A DNA stretch of 64,000 nt, taken from positions 402,646 through 466,645 of the forward strand of contig NZ_JAACJS010000002.1 in assembly GCF_009939005.1 (NCBI RefSeq). Reading direction: 5' to 3'. Position 1 is the stretch's first letter. Each line of letters starts with the position of its first letter. This document shows positions 54,669-63,509 of this stretch, one piece after another. Under the pieces are notes generated by a model. The model did no database searches. It was not told where the DNA came from and was given only the letters and a program-made list of their open reading frames with translations. The position numbers were made by a program, and so were the translations under genes. This stretch comes from Sediminibacterium roseum. GTDB taxonomy: Bacteria; Bacteroidota; Bacteroidia; Chitinophagales; Chitinophagaceae.

Positions 54669-56906
54669 ATGGATTACCTCAAGGAATACCGCAGTTTTAT
54701 CAGTTCGCACTATGTAAGTGAAGGCGTGCGCATTACTGCCGGCGTACTGATTCCTGTTTTTATATTGGGGTATTATGATCTCTTGCCGGTAGGCCTTGCC
54801 ATCGGCCTTGGTGCCTTGTGTGTGAGCATTACGGATAATCCGGGCCCCATTCACCACCGGCGTAACGGGCTGGTGGTTTGTGCGCTGATCAATTTTGTGG
54901 TGGCCATTATCGTGAGCCTGGTGCAGCAGGTACCCTGGCTTTTTATGCTGCTGCTGCCGGTGGCGTGTTTTGTTTTTTCGATGATCGGTGTGTATGGAAC
55001 ACGCGCAACATCCATCGGGCTCGCGGCTTTGTTTGTGCTGGTGCTGCAGACAGAACACCGTTACGAAGGGTGGCAGATCGTTTACAATGCTTTGTACATC
55101 CTCTCAGGTGGCGTATGGTATATCCTGCTCAGCCTGTTGATGAATACGCTCCGCCCTTACAAGATCATCCAGCAGGCGCTGGGTGAATACGTGATGGCAA
55201 CGGGCGATTACCTCAAAGCGAAAGCGGTCTTTTTTGATACGGGCACGGACCGGGAAAAAAATTACGAAGAGATCCTTCGTACGCAGATCATCGTGCAGGA
55301 AAAACAGGCGCTGGTTGCGGAACTGCTTTTCAAAACAAGAAGCATCGTAAAAGAATCCACGCATACCGGGCGCGTGCTGATGATGGTATTCATGGATGTG
55401 GCGGATCTTTTTGAGATCGCCATGACATCGCACCAGGATTATGAAAAACTGCACCGCTATTTCGACGATACAGACATACTCACTGAATACCGGCACCTCA
55501 TCAACACACTTGCAGCGGAACTCGATGAGATCGGCATCGCTTTGAAAAGCGGGAGGCGTTCGGGTTACGACAAACGCATAGATGCAGAACTCATTGCCGA
55601 AAGAAAACATTTGCAGCAACTTCGCCTGGAACGGCTGCGCCCCGATAACATCGACGGGTTCATAAGCCTGCGGCATATCCTTGACAGCATCGATGAGATC
55701 GCCACGCACATCAGGACCCTTCACCAGTATACATCGTACGATGCAAAACTGCGCAGGAAAAAACTCAATGCGCCCGACCCGGAAGATTTTATCATGCATC
55801 AGTCCATCGACCGGCAACTCATCATCGATAACCTTTCCTTCCGCTCCAATATTTTCCGCCACTCCATCCGTATTTCTGCTGCGGTTCTGTTTGCGTACGT
55901 GATTGGGTTGTTCTTTCCCATCGGGCACAACTACTGGATCCTGCTCGCCGTGATCGTAATTCTCAAACCCGCGTACAGTTTAACACGCACCCGCAATTTC
56001 GAACGTCTTACAGGAACGATCATCGGCGCCAGCGTGGGCGCGTTGGTACTGTATCTTGTAAAAGACAAAACAACGATCATGGTGCTGCTTGCCGTGAGCA
56101 TGATCGGCGCTTACAGTTTTATGCGGAAAAAATACCTGGTAAGCGTTACGCTGATGACCCTGTATCTCCTGTTGATGTTCCACCTGCTCGACCCCAAAGA
56201 TTTCCGCGCCATTATGATCGACCGCGTGATCGATACGGCGATCGGTTCGGCGATCGCCATCGTGTTTGGCTACCTGATCGCCCCGGTATGGGAACACGAG
56301 CGCATCAACGAATACATGAGCGACGCATTGAAAGACATCCTGAAATATTACGAGCGCATCACCGCAACCTTTACAGGAAAAACATTCGATAAACAGGAAG
56401 CAGTGGTGATGCGGAAAAACAGCTGGGTCTCGCTCGCCAACTTATCGGATACGTTCACCAAAATGTTATCGGAGCCCAAACGCAAACAGAAGAACGCAAA
56501 GGAGATTCACCAGTTCGTGGTGGCCAACCACATGATCGCTTCGCATATTGCCACGCTCTCCTATTACGCGGATTCTGTTCCGCAGGAATACGTCACAGAC
56601 GATTACCGCCCGCTGATAACCGCCACCACGCAGGCTTTGCAGCGATCGCTCGATCTGCTGGATGATGAGAAGAAGAAAGAGAACCGCAACCTTGTCATCA
56701 ACACAGATCCCGAACAGATCCGTTTACTGGGGCAGCGCATCAACCAGCTGGTTGTAAAAAGACAGGAGGAATTGAAATCGGGGCAAATGGAAACAGCGAC
56801 CAGAAAAATGTTGTCGGATTTCAAATCCATCACCGACCAGTTTTATTTTATCTACAAGATCGCGGTGGATGTGGAGAAGATCAGTATGAAGCTGGAAGCG
56901 AATTAA
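54669..56906 (+). CDS. FUSC-family (YccS-type) membrane protein
   Basis: A 745-residue protein with an N-terminal block of about six helices (about 20-165), a cytoplasmic helical domain (about 170-390), a second helix block (about 395-545) and a charged C-terminal domain. The pattern matches the YccS/YhfK and aromatic-acid-exporter (FUSC) families, with SITDNPGPIHHRRNGLVVCA in the first block and GHNYWILLAVIVILKPAYSL followed by RTRNFERLTGTIIGASVGAL in the second. These proteins probably export aromatic acids or other small anions. No membrane-fusion partner is adjacent. Confidence 0.92.
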   Translation: MDYLKEYRSFISSHYVSEGVRITAGVLIPVFILGYYDLLPVGLAIGLGALCVSITDNPGPIHHRRNGLVVCALINFVVAIIVSLVQQVPWLFMLLLPVACFVFSMIGVYGTRATSIGLAALFVLVLQTEHRYEGWQIVYNALYILSGGVWYILLSLLMNTLRPYKIIQQALGEYVMATGDYLKAKAVFFDTGTDREKNYEEILRTQIIVQEKQALVAELLFKTRSIVKESTHTGRVLMMVFMDVADLFEIAMTSHQDYEKLHRYFDDTDILTEYRHLINTLAAELDEIGIALKSGRRSGYDKRIDAELIAERKHLQQLRLERLRPDNIDGFISLRHILDSIDEIATHIRTLHQYTSYDAKLRRKKLNAPDPEDFIMHQSIDRQLIIDNLSFRSNIFRHSIRISAAVLFAYVIGLFFPIGHNYWILLAVIVILKPAYSLTRTRNFERLTGTIIGASVGALVLYLVKDKTTIMVLLAVSMIGAYSFMRKKYLVSVTLMTLYLLLMFHLLDPKDFRAIMIDRVIDTAIGSAIAIVFGYLIAPVWEHERINEYMSDALKDILKYYERITATFTGKTFDKQEAVVMRKNSWVSLANLSDTFTKMLSEPKRKQKNAKEIHQFVVANHMIASHIATLSYYADSVPQEYVTDDYRPLITATTQALQRSLDLLDDEKKKENRNLVINTDPEQIRLLGQRINQLVVKRQEELKSGQMETATRKMLSDFKSITDQFYFIYKIAVDVEKISMKLEAN

Positions 56907-56994
56907 TTTCCTTGGTGATTAAAATATATTGCCTCACGTTCACTTAAACCCCGGGTAAGGGCTGGATTCAAAAGATTTTTCTAAACCTGAAAGC

Positions 56995-57297
56995 TTAGGG
57001 CGTATTTTCTTTTGCCACGCGTTTGCGTTCCTTCTCAAAAAATGCATAGAACACGACGGCAAAAGCAAACATCAGGAAAGATTTCTGATGGGTCATCACC
57101 TTGTAAAAAGCAACGAGGAAACAAAGCACGGCCGCACAGAAAAACCAGGGCCGCATATCGTATTGCTTGGGTGCGAGTACAAGCTTAATGTCTTCTTCTG
57201 TATAACCATCGCGCAACATGCGCTCACGTATCTCTTCTGCGGGAACTCCATTTTTTATAGATTGCCTTAGCTCTTTTATCTTCTCTTGCGATATCAT
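56995..57297 (-). CDS. Small membrane protein of unknown function
   Basis: A 100-residue protein with a soluble N-terminal part (ISQEKIKELRQSIKNGVPAE, then RMLRDGYTEEDIKLVLAP, a helix-turn-helix-like pair) and two short hydrophobic segments (about 50-67 and 74-88) ending in a basic tail (EKERKRVAKEN). No family is recognised with confidence. It lies after korA on the same strand, 61 bases downstream. Confidence 0.7.
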   Translation of the reverse strand: MISQEKIKELRQSIKNGVPAEEIRERMLRDGYTEEDIKLVLAPKQYDMRPWFFCAAVLCFLVAFYKVMTHQKSFLMFAFAVVFYAFFEKERKRVAKENTP

Positions 57298-57358
57298 TTT
57301 TTTCGTTTTTCACCCGCAGGAAAACCCGCGTCTTTTACTTCGGCGCGCGAAGTTATTA

Positions 57359-59206
57359 TTACAACATTTTTTTGATCACATCCACCAACTCTCCCTTTGT
57401 AATGGGCACGCCCATTACCTTGTTGTAAGGTTTTGCATCCACCAGGTATTGGTCGCGCAGGATTTTTACGAGCTGGCCTTTGTTGATCTCGGGCACAAGC
57501 ACGTGGTCAAAGTTCTTCATCATGTCGCCAAGATTTCTTGGGAACGGGCGCAGGTAACGGATGTGCGCATGGCTCACCGCATGCCCCTCGGCCTGCAACT
57601 GCAGTGCCGCGCTTTTGATGGCGCCATAGGTTGACCCCCAGCCGATCACCAGTACTTTTCCTTTCTCGGGTCCGCTGTCTATTTTCTGCAACGGGATATG
57701 ATCCGCGATCTTGTCAACTTTCGCCTGGCGTATGTTCACCATGTGCTGGTGGTTCTCCGGCTCATAGTTGATGTTGCCCGTAACATCCTGTTTTTCCAAT
57801 CCGCCGATGCGGTGTTCCAGTCCCGGAGTTCCCGGTATGGCCCATGAACGCGCCAATTTTTCGTCTCTCCGGTATGGCTGGAATTTCGGCTCGTCTTCTG
57901 CCAGTCCTTTTTTGAAATTGACCGTGATCGGCGGAAGATCCGCCTGCGTGGGAAATTTCCAGGGTTCTGCACCGTTGGCAATGTAACCATCGCTCAGTAA
58001 AACAACCGGGGTCATGTGTTGTATCGAGATCCTTGCCGCTTCGTACACCGCATCAAAACAATCGCTGGGCGTAGATGAAGCAAGTACAGGCATGGGGCAT
58101 TCGCCGTTTCTTCCGTAGTAGGCCTGCATGAGATCGCTCTGTTCTGTTTTGGTAGGAAGACCGGTTGATGGCCCGCCGCGTTGGATATTGATGATCAGCA
58201 AAGGGATCTCAAACATTACCGCCAGGCCCATCGCCTCTGTTTTCAGCGCCATACCTGGCCCTGAGGTTGCCGTAACACCCAGTGACCCGCCATAGCTTGC
58301 ACCGATTGCCGAAGCGATCGCCGCGATCTCGTCTTCGGCCTGGAACGTTTTGATGCCAAAATTTTTATACTTGCTCAGCTCATGCAGGATATCCGAAGCC
58401 GGTGTGATGGGATAGGCGCCCAGGAAAATTTCCAGGCCGCTTTTTTCGCCAACGGCGATCAGTCCGAGCGACAATGCCTGGTTACCCATGATGCTCCTGT
58501 AAGTGCCGGGAACCATTTTCGCTTTTTCCACTTTGTATCTTGTGGTAAAGGTCTCCGTGGTATCGCCGTAATTGTAACCGGCCTGCAGTACTTTGATGTT
58601 ACTGTCAAGAATGCTGGGTTTCTTCCCGAATTTTTCCTGTAAGAAATCGATGGTATTGCTGAGGCTGCGGTTGTACATCCAATAAATGTACCCGAGCACA
58701 AACATGTTCTTGGCGCGGTCGCGCTCCTTGTTGCCCAGCTCCGGAAAATCTTTGAGGGCCTCGCGCGTGAGTTTGGTAACATCGATGCGGATCAGCTCGT
58801 AGCTGTCGAGGCTGCCGTCTTCCAAAGGATTAACACTTTCGGGATAGTTGGCCAGACGAAGGTTCTTTGCGTCAAATCCCTCTGTATTTACAATGATCTT
58901 TCCACCGGGTTTGATGGCTTTGAGGTTTACTTTCAAGGCCGCGGCGTTCATGGCCACCAGTACATCGGCAATATCACCGGGTGTAAAAACTTTATCTGAC
59001 GAAAAATGGAGCTGGAAACCGCTCACTCCGGGCAAAGTGCCGATAGGGGCGCGGATCTCTGCGGGAAAATCGGGGAAAGTAGCGAGGTCTATACCCAGCA
59101 TAGCCGTATTGTTGGTGAACTGTTGCCCCGTCAACTGCATCCCATCGCCACTGTCTCCCGCAAACTTGATCACCACATCCTGTAAGAGCTCTTCTTTCCT
59201 TTCCAT
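57359..59206 (-). CDS. korA: 2-oxoacid:ferredoxin oxidoreductase, fused gamma/alpha subunit
   Basis: A 615-residue subunit with the gamma domain at the N-terminus (VIKFAGDSGDGMQLTGQQFT, APIGTLPGVSGFQLHFSSDK) and the alpha domain from about 200 (FLGAYPITPASDILHELSKY, GPGMALKTEAMGLAVMFEIP). The two-subunit type oxidises 2-oxoglutarate (or pyruvate) to acyl-CoA and reduces ferredoxin. The TPP-binding beta subunit (korB), normally the next gene, is not in this window: the downstream neighbour is the small membrane protein. Confidence 0.93.
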   Translation of the reverse strand: MERKEELLQDVVIKFAGDSGDGMQLTGQQFTNNTAMLGIDLATFPDFPAEIRAPIGTLPGVSGFQLHFSSDKVFTPGDIADVLVAMNAAALKVNLKAIKPGGKIIVNTEGFDAKNLRLANYPESVNPLEDGSLDSYELIRIDVTKLTREALKDFPELGNKERDRAKNMFVLGYIYWMYNRSLSNTIDFLQEKFGKKPSILDSNIKVLQAGYNYGDTTETFTTRYKVEKAKMVPGTYRSIMGNQALSLGLIAVGEKSGLEIFLGAYPITPASDILHELSKYKNFGIKTFQAEDEIAAIASAIGASYGGSLGVTATSGPGMALKTEAMGLAVMFEIPLLIINIQRGGPSTGLPTKTEQSDLMQAYYGRNGECPMPVLASSTPSDCFDAVYEAARISIQHMTPVVLLSDGYIANGAEPWKFPTQADLPPITVNFKKGLAEDEPKFQPYRRDEKLARSWAIPGTPGLEHRIGGLEKQDVTGNINYEPENHQHMVNIRQAKVDKIADHIPLQKIDSGPEKGKVLVIGWGSTYGAIKSAALQLQAEGHAVSHAHIRYLRPFPRNLGDMMKNFDHVLVPEINKGQLVKILRDQYLVDAKPYNKVMGVPITKGELVDVIKKML

Positions 59207-59274
59207 GTTAGTTGGTTGTATTTATAAGCTAATATAACGATTTTGAATGTTGAACGCTGCGAAAGTAAGCGAAA

Positions 59275-59302
59275 GTACGAAGTACAAATTACGAAGTACG
59301 AA
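59275..59302. repeat. Short direct repeat TACGAAGTAC between korA and the deacetylase
   Basis: The word TACGAAGTAC occurs at 59276-59285 and again at 59290-59299, within a run of similar AGTACGAA and AAATTACGAA words. Degenerate words of this kind are common in Bacteroidota intergenic DNA. Confidence 0.5.
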
Positions 59303-59402
59303 ACGTTCCTGAGATGGCCCCGGAATTCACCCGGCATACCGGTTTTAACAAATTCCTTCCCAATTACCGGCGCATTTTAAGCGGGTATTTAGGGCAGCCC
59401 TG

Positions 59403-59410
59403 TATCTTTG
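59403..59410 (+). promoter_or_regulatory. -7 promoter box of the polysaccharide deacetylase gene
   Basis: TATCTTTG matches TAnnTTTG exactly, 20 bases before the ATG at 59431. Confidence 0.55.
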
Positions 59411-59430
59411 TTTCAAACTAATTGCAGAAA

Positions 59431-60264
59431 ATGAAAAGTGCGGGAAAGGGCTGCTTATGGGTTGTATTGCTCGGGACGATATGTGCAGGTTTTACAGGCT
59501 GTTTGCGCGCCCACGGAACCGACCCCGAAGAAAAGGCGGATGCCGGCCCGGTAGATAAATTCGAGTGGAGGCCCCTCCATTACGACAGCACCAAAAAATA
59601 CATTTATTTAAGTTTCGACGACGGCCCGCAACACGGTACCGTTACCTGTTTCGATCTCTGCAGGGCAGAGAACATCAAAGCCAGTTTCTTCATGGTGGGA
59701 TTGCATACTGCGATGAAAAGCGACGGTAAAAAGATCGTGTCGATGATCCGCAACAGCTACCCGCAGTCGCTGCTGTCCAACCACAGTTATACGCATGCGA
59801 ATGGAAAATATGTTGCATTCTACCATCACCCGCTGAAAGCGGAATCGGATTTTTTTGCGGCGCAGGACTCATTACACATCCCTTATAAAATTGCCCGGCT
59901 GCCGGGCAACCGCTCCTGGGTACGGCAGGGGGAAGTAAAAGCAACAGGCCTGGTGAGCCCCGTTGCGCACCTGCTCGACAGCGCCGGTTACAATGTAATC
60001 GGTTGGGATGCCGAATGGCATTTCAGCAAACGCGGCGCGCGGCCGGTGCAAACGCCGGTACAGATGGCGCGCATGGTAGACAGCGCTTTTGCGAAAGGGC
60101 AAACGCATGTGCCCAACCACCTCGTTATCCTTACCCACGACCGCATGTTCCAACGCCCCGCAGATGCCGACTCGCTGGCCAAATTCATTGCCCTTCTCAA
60201 ACAAAACCCGCACTATGTTTTTGAGACGGTGGATCATTACCCGGGGTTAAAACCTTTGCGATAG
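59431..60264 (+). CDS. Polysaccharide deacetylase family lipoprotein
   Basis: A 277-residue protein with a signal peptide and lipobox FTGC (Cys24). The NodB domain shows motif 1 with the catalytic aspartates in YLSFDDGPQH, motif 2 SNHSYTHANGKY with metal-binding histidines, and motif 3 RLPGNRSW. It removes N- or O-acetyl groups from a surface glycan or peptidoglycan. An upstream TTG would add three codons; the ATG gives the natural signal peptide. It is divergent from korA. Confidence 0.92.
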   Translation: MKSAGKGCLWVVLLGTICAGFTGCLRAHGTDPEEKADAGPVDKFEWRPLHYDSTKKYIYLSFDDGPQHGTVTCFDLCRAENIKASFFMVGLHTAMKSDGKKIVSMIRNSYPQSLLSNHSYTHANGKYVAFYHHPLKAESDFFAAQDSLHIPYKIARLPGNRSWVRQGEVKATGLVSPVAHLLDSAGYNVIGWDAEWHFSKRGARPVQTPVQMARMVDSAFAKGQTHVPNHLVILTHDRMFQRPADADSLAKFIALLKQNPHYVFETVDHYPGLKPLR

Positions 60265-60286
60265 CGGCTCAACGCAAGTCATTTTT

Positions 60287-60381
60287 TTTTTGCCACAGAT
60301 TTCACAGAAGGACACTGTTGTTGCGCAAAGTTCAAGCCCACGGAAACCAACAGTGTCCTTCTGTGAAATCTGTGGCAAAAA
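60287..60381. repeat. 34-bp perfect inverted repeat with 27-base spacer
   Basis: Arms 60287-60320 and 60348-60381 are exact reverse complements over 34 bases; the outer part holds GCCACAGATTTCACAGA and the inner part GGACACTGTTG. It lies between the deacetylase and the Bax-inhibitor-1 gene. Its outer words resemble dispersed intergenic repeats seen in Bacteroidota. It could act as a very stable hairpin, a miniature mobile element or a terminator. The rest of the 252-base gap is AT-rich with no gene. Confidence 0.88.
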
Positions 60382-60517
60382 CCTCTAAAAAACGACCCAC
60401 TATAACAAAAGCCAACCCGCTTGGTTCACTAAAAAACAGCTTTTTCATTTTAGAGTTTTCTTATAAAAACCACGTTGCAAATACCTTATATTTACACCAC
60501 ATAATTCTTATCATACC

Positions 60518-61285
60518 ATGGAACTTTACAAATCAGGCAACCCTACGCTTACGCAGAAAATGTTTGACAGAAGCAAACAGATCGAGGCGAATATGCAGGG
60601 CACGATGAGTGTGCGGGGTGCAATCAACAAGTTTGGATTTTTATTATTGATGGTGATCGCCGGTGCCGCGTACACCTGGAACCTTTTTGAGAACGGCCAA
60701 CCCAACACAATGTACGGCTGGATGATCGGGGGCATGATCGGCGGACTGATCACCGCGATCGCGATCACCTTTAAACCCAACTGGGCAGCTTACCTGGCGC
60801 CATTGTACGGGCTCTTCGAAGGATTGTTCATCGGCGGTATTTCTGTAGTGATCAATGCACAGTTCGCGAAGGCTTACCCGGGACTGATCATGCAGGCGGT
60901 TGGACTTACTTTCGGTGTGGCCATCGCGATGTTTATACTTTACAATTTCCGCATCATCAAGGCAACAGAGAAATTTAAATCGGTTGTCATTTCCGCTACG
61001 CTGGGTATTGCGGTATTTTACCTGATCTCAATGGTGCTGCGCATGTTTGGTGTGAGTATGCCGTTCTTTTACGACAGCTCTGCGCTGAGCATTGGCATCA
61101 GCCTGTTCGTGGTGGCAATCGCTGCGCTGAACCTGATCCTTGATTTTGATATGATCGAACAGGGCGCAGAACGCGGCGCACCCAAATTCATGGAATGGTA
61201 CGGGGCATTCGGATTGCTCGTAACCATGGTTTGGTTATACCTCGAAATAGTACGTTTGCTCAGCAAGCTGGCAAACAACAAATAA
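60518..61285 (+). CDS. Bax inhibitor-1/YccA family membrane protein
   Basis: A 255-residue protein with seven hydrophobic segments. Family marks are YTWNLFENGQPNTMYGWMIG near the start, KPNWAAYLAPLYGLFEGLFI, and the terminal LDFDMIEQGAERGAPKFMEW, whose acidic residues form the pH-sensing di-aspartyl site in BsYetJ-type calcium-leak channels. It probably acts as a calcium leak or a membrane-protease partner. A terminator follows. Confidence 0.94.
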   Translation: MELYKSGNPTLTQKMFDRSKQIEANMQGTMSVRGAINKFGFLLLMVIAGAAYTWNLFENGQPNTMYGWMIGGMIGGLITAIAITFKPNWAAYLAPLYGLFEGLFIGGISVVINAQFAKAYPGLIMQAVGLTFGVAIAMFILYNFRIIKATEKFKSVVISATLGIAVFYLISMVLRMFGVSMPFFYDSSALSIGISLFVVAIAALNLILDFDMIEQGAERGAPKFMEWYGAFGLLVTMVWLYLEIVRLLSKLANNK

Positions 61286-61308
61286 GCACCGGTTCAAACA
61301 AATTGAGG

Positions 61309-61337
61309 GCCATCCGCGTTTGCGGATGGCTTTTTTT
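61309..61337 (+). terminator. Rho-independent terminator after the Bax-inhibitor-1 gene
   Basis: GCCATCCGC and GCGGATGGC form a perfect 9-bp stem around GTTT, followed by seven T. Confidence 0.94.
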
Positions 61338-61403
61338 ATGTCTTTATTTATCGGTAGTTTAGCCATCTGTAGCTGCGTTGGCCAGGCATTCAAAAACACA
61401 AAC

Positions 61404-63413
61404 ATGGATTTCAATTGCCAGAACTTCACCAATGAAGAATTGATATACGTTTACCGGAACCTTCTCATGCCGCGGATGATCGAAGAGAAGATGCTCCTCC
61501 TCCTTCGGCAGGGCAAGATCAGCAAATGGTTCAGCGGTATAGGGCAGGAGGCCATTTCTGTGGGCTGTACGCTTGCGTTGCAACCAGATGAATGGATCAT
61601 GCCGTTGCACAGGAACCTGGGCGTTTTCACTTCCAGGCAAATGCCATTGCACAAACTGTTCATGCAATGGCAGGGTAACAAGGAAGGCTACAGCAAAGGG
61701 CGTGAAAGAAGTTTTCATTTCGGGAGCAAACCCCATCATATCTGTGGAATGATCTCGCATCTTGGCCCGCAACTCGCCATTGCGGATGGTGTTGCACTCG
61801 CTTACAAACTCAAAAAAGAAAACAAGGTATCGCTCGCCTTCAGCGGCGATGGCGGAACAAGCGAAGGCGATTTTCACGAGGCGCTGAACGTTGCAGCCGT
61901 ATGGGACCTGCCGGTGATCTTCGTGATCGAAAACAACGGCTACGGGTTAAGCACGCCGGTGAATGAACAATACCGCTGCGAAAGCCTTGTTGACAAAGCA
62001 AAAGGATATGGCATCGAAGGCGTAAAGATAGATGGCAATAATATTCTAACCGTATACGATACCATACGCGGCGTGCGCGATTATTGTATCGAAAACCAAA
62101 AACCTTACCTGGTAGAGTGCATGACCTTCCGCATGCGCGGGCATGAGGAAGCAAGCGGCACAAAATACGTTCCCAAAGAATTGTTTGAAGAATGGGGCGC
62201 GAAGGATCCGATCAGGAACTATGAACAGTTCCTGTTGGATACAAACGTGATCACGGGAACACAGGTCGCAGACATCAGAAATGAATTCAAGAATTACATC
62301 GATGAAGAATTGAAGATGGCCGCAGAAGCCGCACCCATAAAGCCGGATGAAGCAGAGGAGCTCAACGATGTATTTATGCGCAGGCCGGAAAAAACAAAAG
62401 CCAGGATCATCGACCACGATACCATCCAGGTCGCGGGCGCCGGGCAGCAAACGGAAACCCGTTTTGTTGATGCCATCAAATCCGCACTGCAGCAGGGTTT
62501 GGAGCAACACCCGGAGTTGATCCTTATGGGGCAGGACATCGCAGAATACGGCGGCGCGTTTAAAATAACAGAAGGTTTTGTAGAGATATTTGGCAAGGAG
62601 CGCATCCGCAACACACCCCTGTGCGAAAGCGCAATTGTAGGGTCCGCACTGGGATTGAGTTTGGAAGGATATAAATCCGTTATGGAAATGCAGTTTGCAG
62701 ATTTTGCAAGCGTAGGTTTCAACCAGATCGTAAACAATCTCGCCAAGATCCACTATCGCTGGGGACAAAATGCCGATGTTGTGATACGCATGCCCACAGG
62801 CGGGGGTGTTGGGGCAGGGCCTTTCCATTCGCAAAGCAACGAGGCATGGTTTACGCATGTGGCAGGACTGAAAGTGGTGTATCCATCCACACCGCACGAT
62901 GCGAAAGGTTTGCTCATTGCAGCGATCAACGATCCCAACCCTGTTTTGTTTTTTGAACACAAGGCATTGTACAGGAGCATCAGCGGCATGGTGCCCGAAG
63001 AATATTATGAAGTGGAGATCGGGAAGGCAAGGGTGGTAAAACAGGGAGAAGACATTTCCGTGATCACCTATGGAAGCGGTGTGCATTGGGCAAGCGAATA
63101 CCAGGAGCAGCACCCCGGCGTATCGCTTCACATCCTCGACCTCAGGTCGCTCGCCCCGCTCGATCATACGGCCATCAAAGCGGCGGTTGCCAGGACGGGG
63201 AAGGTATTGTTGCTGCACGAAGACACGTTGACCGGCGGCATCGGCGGCGAAATAAGCGCATGGATCAGCGAGCATTGTTTTGAATTGCTGGATGCGCCGG
63301 TGATGCGCTGCGCATCGCTCGATACACCCATCCCCTTTAACCTGGAACTGGAAAAGAACTTCATGGCAAAAAACAAGATCCATGAATACATACAGCGGCT
63401 GCTCAATTATTAA
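61404..63413 (+). CDS. 2-oxoacid dehydrogenase E1, fused alpha and beta chains
   Basis: A 669-residue protein joining the E1 alpha chain (about 1-330) to the beta chain (about 345-669). The thiamine diphosphate motif is SGDGGTSEGDFHEALN with IENNGYG, and the beta part has LMGQDIAEYGGAFKITEGF, then VMEMQFADFASVGFNQIVNN and the C-terminal HEDTLTGGIGGEISAWI. It decarboxylates a branched-chain or related 2-oxoacid, passing the acyl group to an E2 that is not encoded here. The frame extends 28 codons upstream through the terminator; the ATG at 61404 is the likely start. Confidence 0.94.
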   Translation: MDFNCQNFTNEELIYVYRNLLMPRMIEEKMLLLLRQGKISKWFSGIGQEAISVGCTLALQPDEWIMPLHRNLGVFTSRQMPLHKLFMQWQGNKEGYSKGRERSFHFGSKPHHICGMISHLGPQLAIADGVALAYKLKKENKVSLAFSGDGGTSEGDFHEALNVAAVWDLPVIFVIENNGYGLSTPVNEQYRCESLVDKAKGYGIEGVKIDGNNILTVYDTIRGVRDYCIENQKPYLVECMTFRMRGHEEASGTKYVPKELFEEWGAKDPIRNYEQFLLDTNVITGTQVADIRNEFKNYIDEELKMAAEAAPIKPDEAEELNDVFMRRPEKTKARIIDHDTIQVAGAGQQTETRFVDAIKSALQQGLEQHPELILMGQDIAEYGGAFKITEGFVEIFGKERIRNTPLCESAIVGSALGLSLEGYKSVMEMQFADFASVGFNQIVNNLAKIHYRWGQNADVVIRMPTGGGVGAGPFHSQSNEAWFTHVAGLKVVYPSTPHDAKGLLIAAINDPNPVLFFEHKALYRSISGMVPEEYYEVEIGKARVVKQGEDISVITYGSGVHWASEYQEQHPGVSLHILDLRSLAPLDHTAIKAAVARTGKVLLLHEDTLTGGIGGEISAWISEHCFELLDAPVMRCASLDTPIPFNLELEKNFMAKNKIHEYIQRLLNY

Positions 63414-63509
63414 GCAAAAGGAGCAGTTCCGGCGATTTTAATTCTGTAATCTGCGAAACTGCGGTTAAATTGTATACAGAACGGAATGTCTCACACTAAT
63501 TAGAACAAC

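Noticed and set aside
57337-57353. Small hairpin after korA (ACTTCG with CGAAGT) as a terminator
   Set aside because: Only six base pairs and no T run on the korA strand. Too weak to list.
62046-63383. 445-codon open frame opposite the fused E1 gene
   Set aside because: Antisense shadow of the well-supported E1 alpha/beta frame, rich in Cys and His as such shadows are.
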